64,000 nucleotides of DNA. Source: Larimichthys crocea. Taxonomy: Eukaryota; Chordata; Actinopteri; Sciaenidae. Positions 13,067 to 24,333 of this stretch are shown here, one piece after another. The notes under the pieces are model-generated. The model was not told the DNA's origin. It saw only the letters and a list, made by a program, of their open reading frames with translations, and made no database searches. The stretch covers positions 13,569,760 through 13,633,759 of the forward strand of contig NC_040027.1 in assembly GCF_000972845.2 (NCBI RefSeq). The letters are read 5' to 3'. The stretch's first letter is position 1. Each line of letters opens with the position of its first letter. The position numbers and the translations under genes are program-made.

Positions 13067-14225
13067 GGAGTGTGCATGCTGTTCATCCCCAAGATTGGAC
13101 TCACTCTTTTCATTGTGTTTTACACTTTTGGAAACATTTGCACTCTGTGCAGGTCAGTCTACAACTATGACAACTAATAAGGTGGAATCTGAGTTAGTAT
13201 CCATATTTGCAGCATATACTGTGTATATTTTAAAAAAACTGTGTAAAAGATGGTATTTTGTGATTTTAAAGACATAGCAGCCAGCCAATATTACTTACTA
13301 GTCCCACAGCAAGAAAGCCCAGTCTGTTTGTTTCACCAACGACTAAAAGTCACTCCCAGATTTACTTCTCTCTGTCACTCTTTCCTTTTTTCTTCTTAGC
13401 TTCCTCCATCAGCGTCCTCTTTGTCCATAGAGTCTGATGCATTTTCCACTTTGCCCAGCGCCGGTTCTAGCACGACACCAGCCGTGTCCCCGTCAGCCTG
13501 AAAGCTTCCTCAATGCTCAATGTGACACGCTGCTGCTTTTAAATCTAAACTTTTAAACATGTTTCTATTTGTTCTGATCTCGTCGAACAGCACCATGTTT
13601 CTGTTGGGCCCACTGAAGCAGCTGAAAAGGATGTGCGACAAAACAAGAGCGCTGGCCACAACAATCATGATAGTGAGTCTACAAACCTGAATGCTCATCT
13701 TTACATCTATATACAGCCTCGTGTATCTTTTTAGACTGAGATAAAATGTCATTAACCTCGATGGAAAACTGAGAACTTTGTCTCATCCGTCACTCTAGAC
13801 GTGCCTTGTGTTGACTCTCTGCGCAGCCTTCTGGGTGGGTGATCCAAGACAGAAAAATACAAGTTATGATCACTTCTAACTAAAAACACAATAACAGTCT
13901 GATCACTCCTGTATTTTTCTGTCTTACAGTGGAAGAACTTTGGACTTGCTTTGTTATTTTGCATCCTGCAAATCTTGTCGTTCACCTGGTGAGTCACAGT
14001 TTCTCTACTTTTTTAATTTAGTCTAAAATTATGAGTAATTTATGACATTTTTTTTTTTTTTTTACAGGTACAGTCTGTCATACATCCCGTTTGTGAGGTT
14101 TGTCCTTCATTTATTCAAATCAGCTGCAGAAATTTTCAGAAACTTTCATTCGTACCCGATCTGATCCATGTCAATTACTTTCCAGGGATGCAATACTGAA
14201 GTTGGTGGCGGTCTGCATCAAGTGA
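13067..14225 (+). CDS. sft2d2: SFT2 domain vesicle transport protein, 5' exons missing
   Basis: Six exons join in frame: 13067-13152, 13591-13672, 13799-13834, 13930-13988, 14068-14097 and 14186-14225. They give 110 residues ending in TGA. The order matches the SFT2 family: GVCMLFIPKIGLTLFIVFYT, then FLLGPLKQLKRMCDKTRAL, TLCAAFW, WKNFGLALLFCILQILSFTW, YSLSYIPFVRDAILK. Members are about 160 residues, have four membrane segments and act in endosome/TGN-to-Golgi vesicle fusion (yeast Sft2). The first two exons, about 50 residues, are not present upstream in this arm. An exon 2 equivalent exists only on the minus strand at 11890-11977. KGFIACF there favours SFT2D2 over SFT2D1, but the paralogue is not certain. 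The gene lies 1.9 kb upstream of GTPBP6 in the same orientation. Confidence 0.82.
13225..13500 (-). mobile_element. Repeat family A fragment in SFT2D intron (mirrored 11235-11500)
   Basis: The phrases GTGTCGTGCTAGAACCGG, AGTAAATCTGGGA and TTAGCTTCCTCCATCAGCGTC (reading on one strand or the other) belong to repeat family A, also found at 18805, 23205, 33262 and 35328. The copy is shared by both arms, so it predates the inverted duplication. Confidence 0.65.
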
Positions 14226-15319
14226 GGGCCTGTCTGTCTTTGTGTGGAAGTTTCCAGCTGGATGAAGTCTTTTTATTTTTATTTTTAGAAAGTCACTGAA
14301 GCTGCTTCCTCGTGCTTTAGAGAGTCTGTGACTCTTCCTGCTGCACATACACATGTTTTATCTCCTTTGTCTTCTGTTTGCTTCATTATTTCAGCTGGTT
14401 GAGTTCAATGAACTCAACCAGCTGGGCATGGTTGGGGCATGGTTTGTGATATATGTAAATATTTCTAATAAATTAAAGTGTCGATGATTTTGTAAAGGGA
14501 CACATGACCGTGTCGTTATTTTTGGGGTGTTGTCAGCGTCAACATGAAAACTTCAGATGGCTTAAAAGTGATGAGTGTGGGCTGAAATAGTGTCGTGAAC
14601 TTAATAATGTAAAAATGCAACTGCCTGCTGCATTAATGTTAAATTCAGTGCCTGAAACTTTTTTTTAATCCAGAGGAATGATCCAGAAGATCCAACATGT
14701 TTGCAAGAATATTTATTTATGTATTTATCCTGATTATATCTGTTTGTTTTTACATATAGCTCCCAGAGAAAAGTTTTTAAGAGAGATAAGTCTTAGTTGT
14801 ACACACTTGGAGTTGAATAGTGTCTAACGCTGTGCACAAAGGTTGGTTTATTAGAGGTTATATTTAGAAGCACATTTCAAGAGTTTGAGTCACTTCATCT
14901 GATATAGCAGGCAGAGTTAGAGCGAGCTTATGACGTGAGTTTTTATGTTATTTTGTCAGATTTTAGCCAGATCTTATGTTTGTGTGTGACCTCCACTTTA
15001 AAACAAAGAAATTAAATTAAATTAAATGAAGGTGTGAAGTTTTACAATTGTGTATGTTTGCCTTTCTTTTCATGATTGCAACTATCAGTTTTCTCTGTGT
15101 AACAGTCAATAAAAAAGTGTTAGTGTATTTTGCATTATAATTATTTACTCATTTTATCCAGCCTTTATTCAGTGCATGAACAAAGGAACATCTTCACAAC
15201 ATTAACATGAAATGGTGGATGAATCAGTGCATGCTTGTGTTGTATTGTGTATTTATACATATGATAAAGAGAAAAATTACAGCTACAGGATGACCTCTGC
15301 TCTGCAGTGACCCTGCCGT

Positions 15320-15333
15320 CCACCAGGGGGCGA
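15320..15333 (+). promoter_or_regulatory. CTCF-like motif (right arm)
   Basis: TCCACCAGGGGGCG matches the vertebrate CTCF core motif. It lies between the SFT2D 3' end and the GTPBP6 promoter and faces the opposite way to its mirror copy at 9453-9466. Functional status is unknown. Confidence 0.45.
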
Positions 15334-15478
15334 TCTGAACATGTGAGGCGAGGGTGAAACCAAAATACTATTATTTTATCTATTTTATTTTATTTTACTT
15401 TTCACCGTAAATATATCGTTATTTAGTATGATTTGTTTTAATTTATTTATTGTTAAAATAATAAAAATAATAAAAACG

Positions 15479-15790
15479 GCACAGGAAATGACGTAACAGA
15501 AAACAGAACGACAATGTGTGTTTATGGTTACTTCCGCTCCCTGTGTTTTGTCTCGCAGGCGACTTCTTAATTTATTTTATTTTACTTTTTTTCTATCATC
15601 GTAAATATATCGTTATCTAGTATGATTTATTTTAATTTATTTATTATTAAAATAATAATATTAAAAAAACGGCACAGGAAGTGACGTAGAAGAAAACAGA
15701 ACGACGAGTGTTATGGGTACTTCGGCTCCCTGTGTTTTGTCTCACAGGCTGCGGCTTCTTCTTCCTCCAGAAATCGTTAGAAAAGTCCCG
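15479..15790 (+). promoter_or_regulatory. gtpbp6: GTPBP6 upstream region with duplicated ETS/CRE-like module
   Basis: Two direct copies of a module about 192 bases apart begin with GGCACAGGAAATGACGTAAC (15479) and GGCACAGGAAGTGACGTAG (15671). Each continues with an AGAAAACAGAACGAC stretch and CTCCCTGTGTTTTGTCTC. GGAAGTGACGT resembles the ETS plus CRE/ATF composite element common at vertebrate housekeeping promoters. The region ends about 320 bases before the GTPBP6 ATG. The left arm has the same pair at about 9112-9130 and 9294-9312. The transcription start is inferred, not seen. Confidence 0.6.
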
Positions 15791-15960
15791 CTGCAGTGTG
15801 ATTTAGTCTAAAAACACAAACATTAACTCATACCATTAAAACATATGTAACTTTAAACGTCGTGTTAGTAGAGTAAGCTGTGGTGTACGCCCGGAAAGCT
15901 GCCTGAAAGACAAGAAACTGGGCATAAAGCTGAAAACACGTCCGTAAAGTCAACATGCTG

Positions 15961-16003
15961 CCACACACACACACACACACACTCACACTCACACTCACAC
16001 TGA
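15961..16003. repeat. CA/CTCACA microsatellite
   Basis: A (CA)n run grades into ACTCAC repeats between the GTPBP6 promoter and its start codon, so it probably lies in the 5' UTR or just upstream. The left arm has only a short TG tract at the mirrored position (about 8830-8850). Confidence 0.85.
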
Positions 16004-16109
16004 CATGAAGTTTATCCATAACAAGAAGTCCGTCAGAGCTCATGTGTGACCCGTGATTAAGCTGTACTCGGTCTGAGATGAGACCAGCTGCAGAGCTCCA
16101 GGAGTCAGC

Positions 16110-19100
16110 ATGACCACACTGAGGAGGATTCACTCCTGGTTCCCGCTCCTGAAGCGACCCTGCTGCCGCGGAGCAGCGCCGGCCTCCTGCAGCCTCCTGC
16201 ACACGCCTCAGCCCCGCACTGCTGCTGCTGCTGCTGCTGCTGCAGGGAGAGCCGGGTCTCTCTGTCAGATCAGGAGGTTTACAGCCTCTGCATGCAGGCT
16301 GAAGGACACTGATGGTAGTTACACTGATGAGGAGGAGGAGGAGGAGGAGGATGGAGATTTCATTGATGACAGCGAGGTGGAGGAGCTGTTCCAGCAGCAG
16401 ATTCCTGCAGGAATCGGAGAAGGTCAGCACAGCGTGTTCATCGTTCACCCTGATGTGAAGTGGGGGAGCAGGAAGCAGCACCTGACCACAGGTAACAGGA
16501 CTCAGATATGAGTGTGTGGGACATGCTGGGATGATGTGCAAAACATTGGAACTAAAAAAAAAGAAGAAGCACAAAACAGTTTATTAAATGTTGAAACTGA
16601 GAAGTTTTATTGTCTTGGGGAAATGATGTGCACATTTCTGACTTGATGGCAGCAACAAAAGACTGGAAAAGTTGTAAAATGCTGAAAGAAAATAAATAAG
16701 ACTGACTTATCAACAGGTTAGTGACATGACTGAGTGTAAAAAAGAACATCCAGAGAGTCTTTGTGAAGTAAACATGGGGAGTTAAACACTCTGTGCCGGA
16801 AAATAGTGCAACAGTTTAAGAACAATGTTGTGGATTTCATCTTCTACAGCTCATAATATTATTTAAAGATTCAGAGAATCAGAAGAAATCCCTGTATGTA
16901 AGGACAAGGCTGAGAACTTCAGGCCTTTAGCCAATGCATGGGCTGAAGAACACGTCCAAGAAACTAACTGGAGCTTATCCCAGCTGACTTACAGTATGTT
17001 GGGAGGTGAGGGGTAAATCCTGGACAAGTCACCAGTTCATCACAGGGCAGATAGAGACACTAACCAGTTTACCTAGTAAGTGCATGTCTTTGGACTGTGG
17101 GAGGAAGCTGGGGTACCGAGTGAGAACCCACACAGACACGGGGAGAACATCTAAACTCCAGGAGGTTCAAACCAGGAACCTTCTTGCTCTGAGGCGACAG
17201 TGCTAACCACTGTCTGAAATTTCTGTCTCTCTCTTTCTTACAGCCGAGCTGATGATGGCCGAGGCCGTGGGGCTTGTGAACACTTTGGACAACTGGAGAG
17301 TGGTGGACAAGATCATCATGTCCACCAAGACACCAGAGAAGAAAAGGATATTTGGAAAAGGCAACTTCCAGTCTCTTACAGGTATTATCCGTTATCTGTG
17401 TGAATGAGTCAGTGAGCTTTAACGTGACTAATCTGTGTCTTTTCTCCTTCTTAGAGAAAATCAGACAAACAGCAGGAATCACTGCTGTGTTCATGAATGT
17501 CCAGCGTCTGTCTCCTTTGTCTGAGGTGAGCTTACGTTAAAAATAAAAAATAAAAACGCTCTCTGGCTGCATGCGGAAAGGTTTCATGCATTGACGGCTT
17601 GTTTTTTTCATCCATACAGAGGGAGCTGGAGGAAGCCTGGGGGGTTAAAGTCTTTGACAGATACTCGGTGGTCCTACACATCTTTCGCTGCAACGCCAGG
17701 ACTAAAGAGGCAAAGTTACAGATCTCTCTGGCAGAGATCCCCTTGTTAAGGTAACTTTCAAAACATCCAAACATCAGACTTTTTTTTTTTTTTTTCTATC
17801 ACCCACTTGGATTTTAAAACGTCCTCATCTGATGGTGGCAGATCTCGTCTGAAAAATGAAGTTGCAAACTTGGACCAGCAGGGTGGAAGAACGAGATACA
17901 TCGGAGGTTCAGGTAACATCCCGTCACCTGAGTTGATCAGTAATGAGACGGTCTCTCTGTCAAGAGAGATTCAGCTTCAGCTTCGGCTCTGTGATTTGGT
18001 CCTAACAGGTGAGACGCTGCTGGAAGTCCACCAGAGGCTGCTGAAGGAGCGGGAGATGAAGATTCGCTCAGCGCTGGAAAAACTGCGGAGAAAGAGGCAC
18101 CTGCTGCGATCTCAGCGTAAACACAAGGAGTTCCCCGTCGTCTCAGTGTTGGGATACACGAACTGTGGTGAGAGACTGGAAACAGCTGATATAGAAATAA
18201 TCAGCTGCTTCAGTTTGATGACGTTTTCTTGTGTTCGCCCTAGGGAAGACGACTCTGATAAAAGCACTGACCGGTGACAGCGGTCTTCAACCCAAAAACC
18301 AGCTTTTCGCCACCCTGGATGTCACCGTCCACGCCGGCCAGCTGCCCAGCCACATGACAGTCCTGTACGTGGACACCATCGGCTTCCTGTCCCAGCTGCC
18401 CCACCAGCTCATCGACTCCTTCTCTGCCACCCTGGAAGATATTAAACACTCAGTATGTACCTAACGCTCATATCAAAGGGTGTTTGTGATGCGGAGAAGA
18501 GTTGTTGACTCGATGCTGGTCTTTCTAGGATCTGCTGGTTCACGTCAGAGACATCAGTCACCCAGAGACGGTGAATCAGAAGATGAACGTACTGAACGTC
18601 CTCAAGAACCTGCAAATCCCTGACAGGCTGATGAGCTCCATGATAGAAGTCCATAATAAAATTGACCTCATTGACAGGTAAGAAGGAAAAAAAATGGTGT
18701 TCAATGTAGATTTTAATACTTTTAAAGATCTTTCAAAATCCATCTAGAATCAAATATAAGACTAAGATTATCCACACAGGAAAAAATAGAAAATGTTCAG
18801 CAGCTTAAAGCAACATTGCGTAACTTTTCTACCATAAAATAACTTTTAACTTGTAATCAGGTCTCAGTCTGCACACTACGTGTCTACGTGTGATCACCCA
18901 CAAGAAGTACGTGACGCTACGTGAAGTCGCACATCTAATGCGACTTACTTCACAAACGTGACTGGGACAGAGTGATAGTGTGACTAGCCAGTGTCGTGCC
19001 AGAACCAGAGCTGGACAAGCGGACTCAGCATGACAAAATAACAAAATGGTTTTCAGGCCCGATGTGTGGGGGAATGCTGATGGAGAGTGGAGCACTCTGT

Positions 19101-19745
19101 AGTTTTGAGATTTAAATGTCATGATGAGTTAAAAGGCTCAACACAACCAACAAATGCACAAAACTTAAGTTATGCAGCTGAATTCAGGTGATAAAGTCTA
19201 ACTGTAACTCAAAACCATATAAGACATAATCATATTCCAGCATACTGGATAATGCATATTATTTGGCATAGTTGCATCAGTTTATTGATCTTTTTCCTCT
19301 GTGTGTCTGTCTCTGTGCGTGAGTCAGACTTTGGTTTTACTCTTTAGGATCATAACAAGTTAATTTAATTTCTGCTGTTCCTCTCAGCTATCAGTTTACA
19401 GAGCCCAGCGTGCTGCCCATATCCGCTTTGGAAGAGCGAGGCCTGGATGAGCTGAAGAAAGCCGTGGAGGAAGAAATTCTGAACTCTACAGGAAAACACA
19501 TTTTGGACCTTAAAGTTGACCTCAGCACTCCTCAGCTAAGGTGAGAGCTGTTCCCCCCACAGCGGAAACAAGTTTCTGTTTAGAATAATCCAGACTAAAT
19601 TAGCATCTTCTTTCACAGTTGGCTGTACAAAGAAGCCACCGTTCAGGACGTGCAGGTGAATGCAGATGAAGGCTCGGCTGTCGTCAAGGTCATCATGAGC
19701 ACCGCTGCGTATGGACGCTATAAGAAACTGTTCTCAGGCTGGTAG
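16110..19745 (+). CDS. gtpbp6: GTP-binding protein 6 (mitochondrial HflX homologue)
   Basis: Ten exons join in frame to 529 residues: 16110-16491, 17244-17381, 17455-17525, 17620-17750, 17842-17912, 18009-18167, 18244-18452, 18529-18677, 19388-19540 and 19619-19745. Basic residues near the start (MTTLRRIHSW) suit a mitochondrial targeting signal. An acidic run (codons 72-78) follows, then the HflX N-terminal domain (STKTPEKKRIFGKGNFQSLT). The G domain is complete: G1 GYTNCGKTTLIKALTG, G2 FATLDVT, G3 DTIGFLSQLPHQLI, G4 NKID, G5 ISAL. The C-terminal AAYGRYKKLFSGW matches human GTPBP6. Human GTPBP6 works in mitochondrial ribosome recycling and large-subunit assembly. A CTG run at 16219-16244 encodes alanines. 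A poly(A) signal AATAAA lies near 19844. The gene converges on the PLCXD1-like gene 241 bases away. Confidence 0.96.
16910..17215. repeat. Retroelement-derived repeat in GTPBP6 intron 1
   Basis: This mirrors 7660-7975 and contains the hallmark CTTTGGACTGTGGGAGGAAG and the reverse of the GATGAACTGG phrase. Open frames here are repeat-derived, not exons. Confidence 0.75.
18805..19115 (+). mobile_element. Repeat family A, 5' part, in GTPBP6 intron 8
   Basis: It begins TTAAAGCAACATTGCGTAAC, which looks like the terminal repeat of family A (the opposite end, TGTTGCTTTAAA, is seen at 36005-36016). It contains the shared phrase GTGTCGTGCCAGAACC near 18990. It is truncated and non-coding. Confidence 0.65.
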
Positions 19746-19986
19746 CAACTGCTGCGGGACAGCAGCTCCAAAGAAATGACTGCAAACTGTACCAGAAATA
19801 TCTTTCTAAAAAATACTATAAATGTATATTAAAAATATTTTAAAATAAATGTTCTCGTAGACATTTAAATTCATTCAACATTTCTTGAACTTCGAACTCT
19901 TAATGTGCATTGAAAGTCACAGAAATACAGAAAAGAGTTTATGAGGTATCAGGATCAGTTCCTGTGAAATAAAATATTTTTTTTAT

Positions 19987-22824
19987 CTATCTGGCGTTCT
20001 TCCGTAGGAGTTTTTGGTTCAGTGCAATGACCAGAGAGCAGAGTGGAAGTGGACCCACAAAGTCTCCTGCGATGATGTTGAGGCTCTTGGGGTCCGAACC
20101 CGGTTTCTGCTCCTCCAGCCAAGTCCTCAAACACTCCCAGTTACTGTAGGTCAGCGTCCGCAGGGATTGCTTCCGGTTCTCAGTGATGTAAAATCTGTCA
20201 GCCGTCAGGTTCAGGCCGGAGACGAAGAAACCCTCTGAAGAAAAAAACAGCTTAGTATTTTTTAGAACAGAAAAGTTTCATTTACAACTGTAAACGAAAC
20301 TCACCTGGACGTCCAATATCTTTGTTCCAGTCCAGGTAATTGATCACTCCTTGTGCTGTGCGCTGGTTGGCCCACCAGTACGGGATAGCAGGCCACAGCT
20401 CCGGATGTCTCGCTGCAGTCTGGGAGTCGTAGGACAGGACGACCTGGTAACCAGATGCCCAAAGACTCCGCAAGGTCAGGACTGCTTCCTGTGCAGAGGG
20501 CAGGTTAGGTTTTCTCAGGCCTTGTGCTGTTTGTTTTTTTATTACACCATGAACCAGCTACACGGGGAGAAAACAAACCTTCTGTGGGCAGAGTTTTGAG
20601 CCGAACAGCTTCTTCAGGGAGAAAATGAAGGCATGATGGAGTTTGTCGTCGATTCCTTCAAAGTGGCTGCAAGCGAGGATAACAATCTCCTTTGGGTGAG
20701 ACTCCAGCCAGGCGGCAACAGACACCAGCGTCTCCTATAGAGGAGGAACGTTTACTACAAACATACTATAAAAGCCCAAACTGAGACTTAAAATGAATAC
20801 GATTATTCTCACCAAAACTGTTAAATGTGTGTATATGACGTGTGTGAAGTACAAGTCGTTGGATGAGTCACTGGGTTTGTGTGCAACACGGAGGTCGAAG
20901 TACCGAATCCCCATCGAAAGCTGCTCCTCGATGGTTTTGTCCTGCAAGGAAGAGAGATATAGGTAATTATTTCTCTGTTTAAAGCTGCTATTATCAATAT
21001 TCATATAGTGATGATGGATCAAATGGCTACACGTAGATGAAATGGGGCACTTGGTGGTGCTGTGGCTGAGATTTTCCACTAATCGAAAGCTCAGTGGTTT
21101 GATCTGCAGCTCCTCCAGTTGAAGCATCCTTGTGTAAGACACTGAACCCCACACGTGGCCATCAGTAACGATTAGTACTCATTTCTGATGAGCAGCTGAC
21201 ACCTTGCATGGCAGCCAATGCCCTCAGTATATGATTGTGTGAATGTGATGCCTAAAACAAATCTGAAACCTGTCGAGGCATGAACATGCAGCCCCATACT
21301 TAACAAACCGCGATGCACTGTGTTCTGACACGTTTCTGTCAGAACTTTTTCAGCCGTTTGAGCTACATTAGATGGTCAGTCTGATCAAACCACATCGGCC
21401 AAGTCCTTATGTGCATCAATGAGCCCCGGCTGTCTATGACCCATGACCCCTGCATACCGGTAACAACCCATTAGAGTTACAGTGTTGGAGAGGCTCTGTC
21501 CCAGCAGAGCTAAAGACAATCAAATCCTCCTGCTTGCTCATTTTCCTCCTTCTAACATCAGACAAAATGTTCACTTGCGTCACATCACTTGGCCTACAGA
21601 CCACCTGTTAGGCTGCCAAGTGAAGTGCAAAACCCTCCTACAGCAATACCTTTACAACCCCAACAGGGGTCCTCACACCACTTTGACGTAGTCACCTATG
21701 TTTTGATCAAGTTACATTTACTCTGCACGTACCTGTGTTGTAGCCCATTTAAAAATGGTCGGCCTGGTAAAACAGTAGAAAAGTCCGTCCAGGAGCCTGA
21801 AAAAGTCGGATTCAGACGGGACCAAGGGGGAGTTTATGTCCAGACAATAACTCATGGCGTCATGGCTCCCTGGATCAACAGAATCACTTTTATTGGACAG
21901 GTATGTGTGTACACAGATGTGAATACAGCTGAAAGAACAACAAACTCAACAGGTAAAGACTACTGAGTACATGAATATATATAAACAATAACATTTATAG
22001 ATATAATTAGAATAAAAGAATAGTGCACACAGAAGTTTACTGTAAATAAAAACAGACTAGTTCCTGTTTTTTCATAATAAAAGAATATGCTTAAATACAT
22101 AAAATACAGACAAAAACTGTCAAAGTCTGTAGCTTTAAATGAGAAGAATCCACTGTTTTACAGATATATAATATTGTTTATTTAATGTATCCTTGCTGTA
22201 AAGTAATAAATACATTACAAAACCTATAAAACCTGAAAATCAATTTGACAGAACTTTAAAAAGTAGTGTCAGTAATGTAAATAGAAAATATAATAAGTGC
22301 AATTACAATGTCATTTTCCATTTTCTAACAGTAACTGTATGGTAGAATGATAAAGCAGCCTGCTACATATCATATTTATTTCAGTATCTTTGCAGGTACA
22401 GTGAGTGTTTGTGAGAAACTGGGTTATTGTGTAGGCAGTGTTCCTAACCCTGTGTGTCTATCAGGTCTAACAGGTATGAATGGACACATTAAAGCTTTTA
22501 AAGGCTCCTCATACCAAACTCTGTACAAGTTATTGTACGACTAACCACTAAAATGCAAAGCAGAATTACTGTGTGTGTGTTTGAGTGACTCAGTGAGCCA
22601 AGTAATAATTAATTAATTAAAATAAGCAGATGGAGGGAACAGAACAAAATAAAAAATACAGGAAGAGGAAGGGAGGATGAACACTGAACATTAGTTTAAA
22701 CTGGAATAATAAAGACAAAGAGAGAAAAGGTGTTGACTGTACCAGGTATGGCCAGGTCTGTCAGAGGAGTGTCCCACAGCTCCTCGGGTAGATCTGACAT
22801 CCAGTCCTGGCAGCTCAGAGCCAT
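19987..22824 (-). CDS. plcxd1: PI-PLC X domain-containing protein 1-like (copy A)
   Basis: Six exons (minus strand, 5' to 3'): 22743-22824, 21733-21869, 20813-20941, 20579-20734, 20305-20488 and 19987-20234. They join in frame to 311 residues. The X domain begins at LAIPGSHDAMSYC, with catalytic His30 and Asp31. Arg91 in GIRYFDLRVAH and His107 in LYFTHVIYT match the second active-site histidine region. ASHFEG-like and PAIPYWWANQRTAQG landmarks follow, and the end IIAGDFVGPLPLCSLVIALN matches human PLCXD1. The family cleaves phosphatidylinositol-type lipids without the PH, EF or C2 domains of classical PLCs. The start is the ATG before ALSCQDWMSDLPEELWD; an upstream non-coding exon may exist. 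It is tail-to-tail with GTPBP6 as in human PAR1, and a second copy follows upstream. Confidence 0.93.
21035..21265 (+). mobile_element. tRNA-derived SINE fragment in PLCXD1-A intron 2
   Basis: The sequence has an A-box-like GTGGCTGAG and a B-box-like GTGGTTTGATCTGC, then the fish SINE body phrases GTAAGACACTGAACCCC and CAGCTGACACCTTGCATGGC. It lies on the strand opposite to the host gene. It has no intact tRNA fold and is not a tRNA gene. Confidence 0.7.
21290..21690. mobile_element. Degenerate interspersed DNA repeat
   Basis: Phrases such as ATGCACTGTGTTCTGACAC, TGCATCAATGAGCCCCGGC and ACAAAATGTTCACTTGC belong to a very common fish repeat whose consensus I recognise but cannot name with certainty. 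Two overlapping short ORFs here are not genes. Confidence 0.6.
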
Positions 22825-23200
22825 GTCGCACCAAGTCCTGCAGGAGACTCACTGAAAACACACAGATCTGAGAAAAACCCTGTTAACCATCATCATCATA
22901 TGATCGATCAGGGTCCTCTTCCTCTGTCTGTGGACGATAAATAAGCAGGAGGAGGAGCAGGAGGAGGAGGAGCAGGAGGTGAAACTTTCCTGACTCTTCC
23001 GCAGTGTTGTTGGTGTTGAATGACAGGAAGGCGACGTGACACCGAGCCTGAGGCGCAACACTTCACTTTTATATGACGCTTCTGCTTTTATTTAGTTTTA
23101 TTCAGATGTAATGTGTGTCTGAAAATATTATTTACTTTATTTATTTTAAGTCTTTGTTTGCGTCGTTTTGGAAAGAGGCGGAGATTAAAACTAGTTTTTT
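22825..23200. other. 5' flank of PLCXD1 copy A
   Basis: It includes a purine-rich GGAGGAGCAGGAGGAGGAGG tract at about 22950-22978 and a poly-T tract near 23194-23211. The promoter of copy A presumably lies here. No TATA-like or other decisive element could be assigned. Confidence 0.4.
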
Positions 23201-23204
23201 TTTT

Positions 23205-23650
23205 TTTTTTTACCATTAAATAACACACTTAGTCACACACCATCAACCATTTCACTGATTTTGGTGAAATTGGATTATACTTTATGGAGAAAAAAAATTG
23301 AATCTGTAATTTACAGAGTTTCCTGATGGTCAGTGAAGTAAACTGCTGCCAGCTGTAGCTGCTGTTACCTCATGTTAGCTCAGTTAGTTAGCCAGGCTGC
23401 CCCAGACTGTGAGCTCAGAGCATCAGGGGAGTGTTTGAGTTTGTACCCACCGGGAGAGGTTGGAGAAGTTTTCAGACCCAGGGCGCGGGGAATAGCTACT
23501 GATGGGGAGTGGAGCTGGTGTCATGCCAGAACCGGAGCTGGGCAAGTGGACAATGTAAGTCGAGCTCGGCAGCAGTGGAAGAAGAAAAGAAGCTGCTGGA
23601 CAAGAGTAAATCTAGGACTGCCTTTTAGTTGTTGGCGAGAGCTAAATGAT
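23205..23650 (+). mobile_element. Repeat family A copy between the PLCXD1 genes
   Basis: It shares with 33262-33950 and 35328-36016 the ordered phrases GTCACACACCATCAACC, CACTGATTTTGGTG, TTTCCTGATGG, GTGAAGTAAACTG, GTCATGCCAGAACCGGAGCT and AGTAAATCTAGGACTG. Orientation is the same in all three. It is non-coding; the ORFs inside are chance. Confidence 0.8.
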
Positions 23651-24333
23651 CTATCTAAATAAAAGGTTTGGTAAGGATTTCTAAAAAATGTCTTTCTGTT
23701 ATTTACAGTTTTTGACTTCTTTCTCTTGTACATTGTCTCTTTTCATAGTGCCATATGTTTAAAAAAGCTATAAAACATATGACAAAAGAAAAACCTCAGT
23801 CATAAAATATACATAATTACATTTGAACATATTTATGTATAGGGTATCTTGCTGAACAAAACATTACATCATTACATTTTTTGGTGCATATTTTAGCTGC
23901 AGGTTACATGAAATGATGAGCCATGACAAAGTGTTGATGTCGAGTTTATTTTACGCATCCTCCCGCGTCCGTCATGTAAATCAAGATCAAATTCATCAAC
24001 ATGTCATTCACCAGTTTAAAAATGAAGCAGCAGCAGCTGCCAAGAAGATGAAAAGAAAAAAACAACAACCAGCAGAACAAATAAAATCCCTGATCAAATA
24101 AATGCAGCAGGAAGAAAAGAAACAAATAAATTATCCTGTAGAGTTCTTCAACTGCTGGACAGTGTTACTGGAATAATTATAGACTATAGATCAATCAATA
24201 CATTTCTAATTAAATGCTGGTGAGAGAAATGCTTAGTATAGAATGAGAGCTACAGTTATTCTGTGGGTATGTATTTATATTATTTAATGTCTGTGTAATG
24301 GAATAAAATAATCAAACTGATAATACAGGTGGC

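Larger units (their letters stand above)
12841..17402. repeat. Right arm of the inverted duplication
   Basis: This is the mirror of 7368-11868. It carries SFT2D exons from the third onward, their 3' flank, the GTPBP6 promoter and GTPBP6 exons 1-2. Here every exon reads open, unlike in the left arm. The homology starts in an AAT-rich run just upstream of 12900 and ends shortly after the exon 2 donor of GTPBP6. Confidence 0.92.

Noticed and set aside
15828..16574. 248-codon open frame antisense to GTPBP6 exon 1
   Set aside because: It runs through a CA microsatellite, the CTG/GAG runs and the complement of a real exon; no domain or splice logic supports it.
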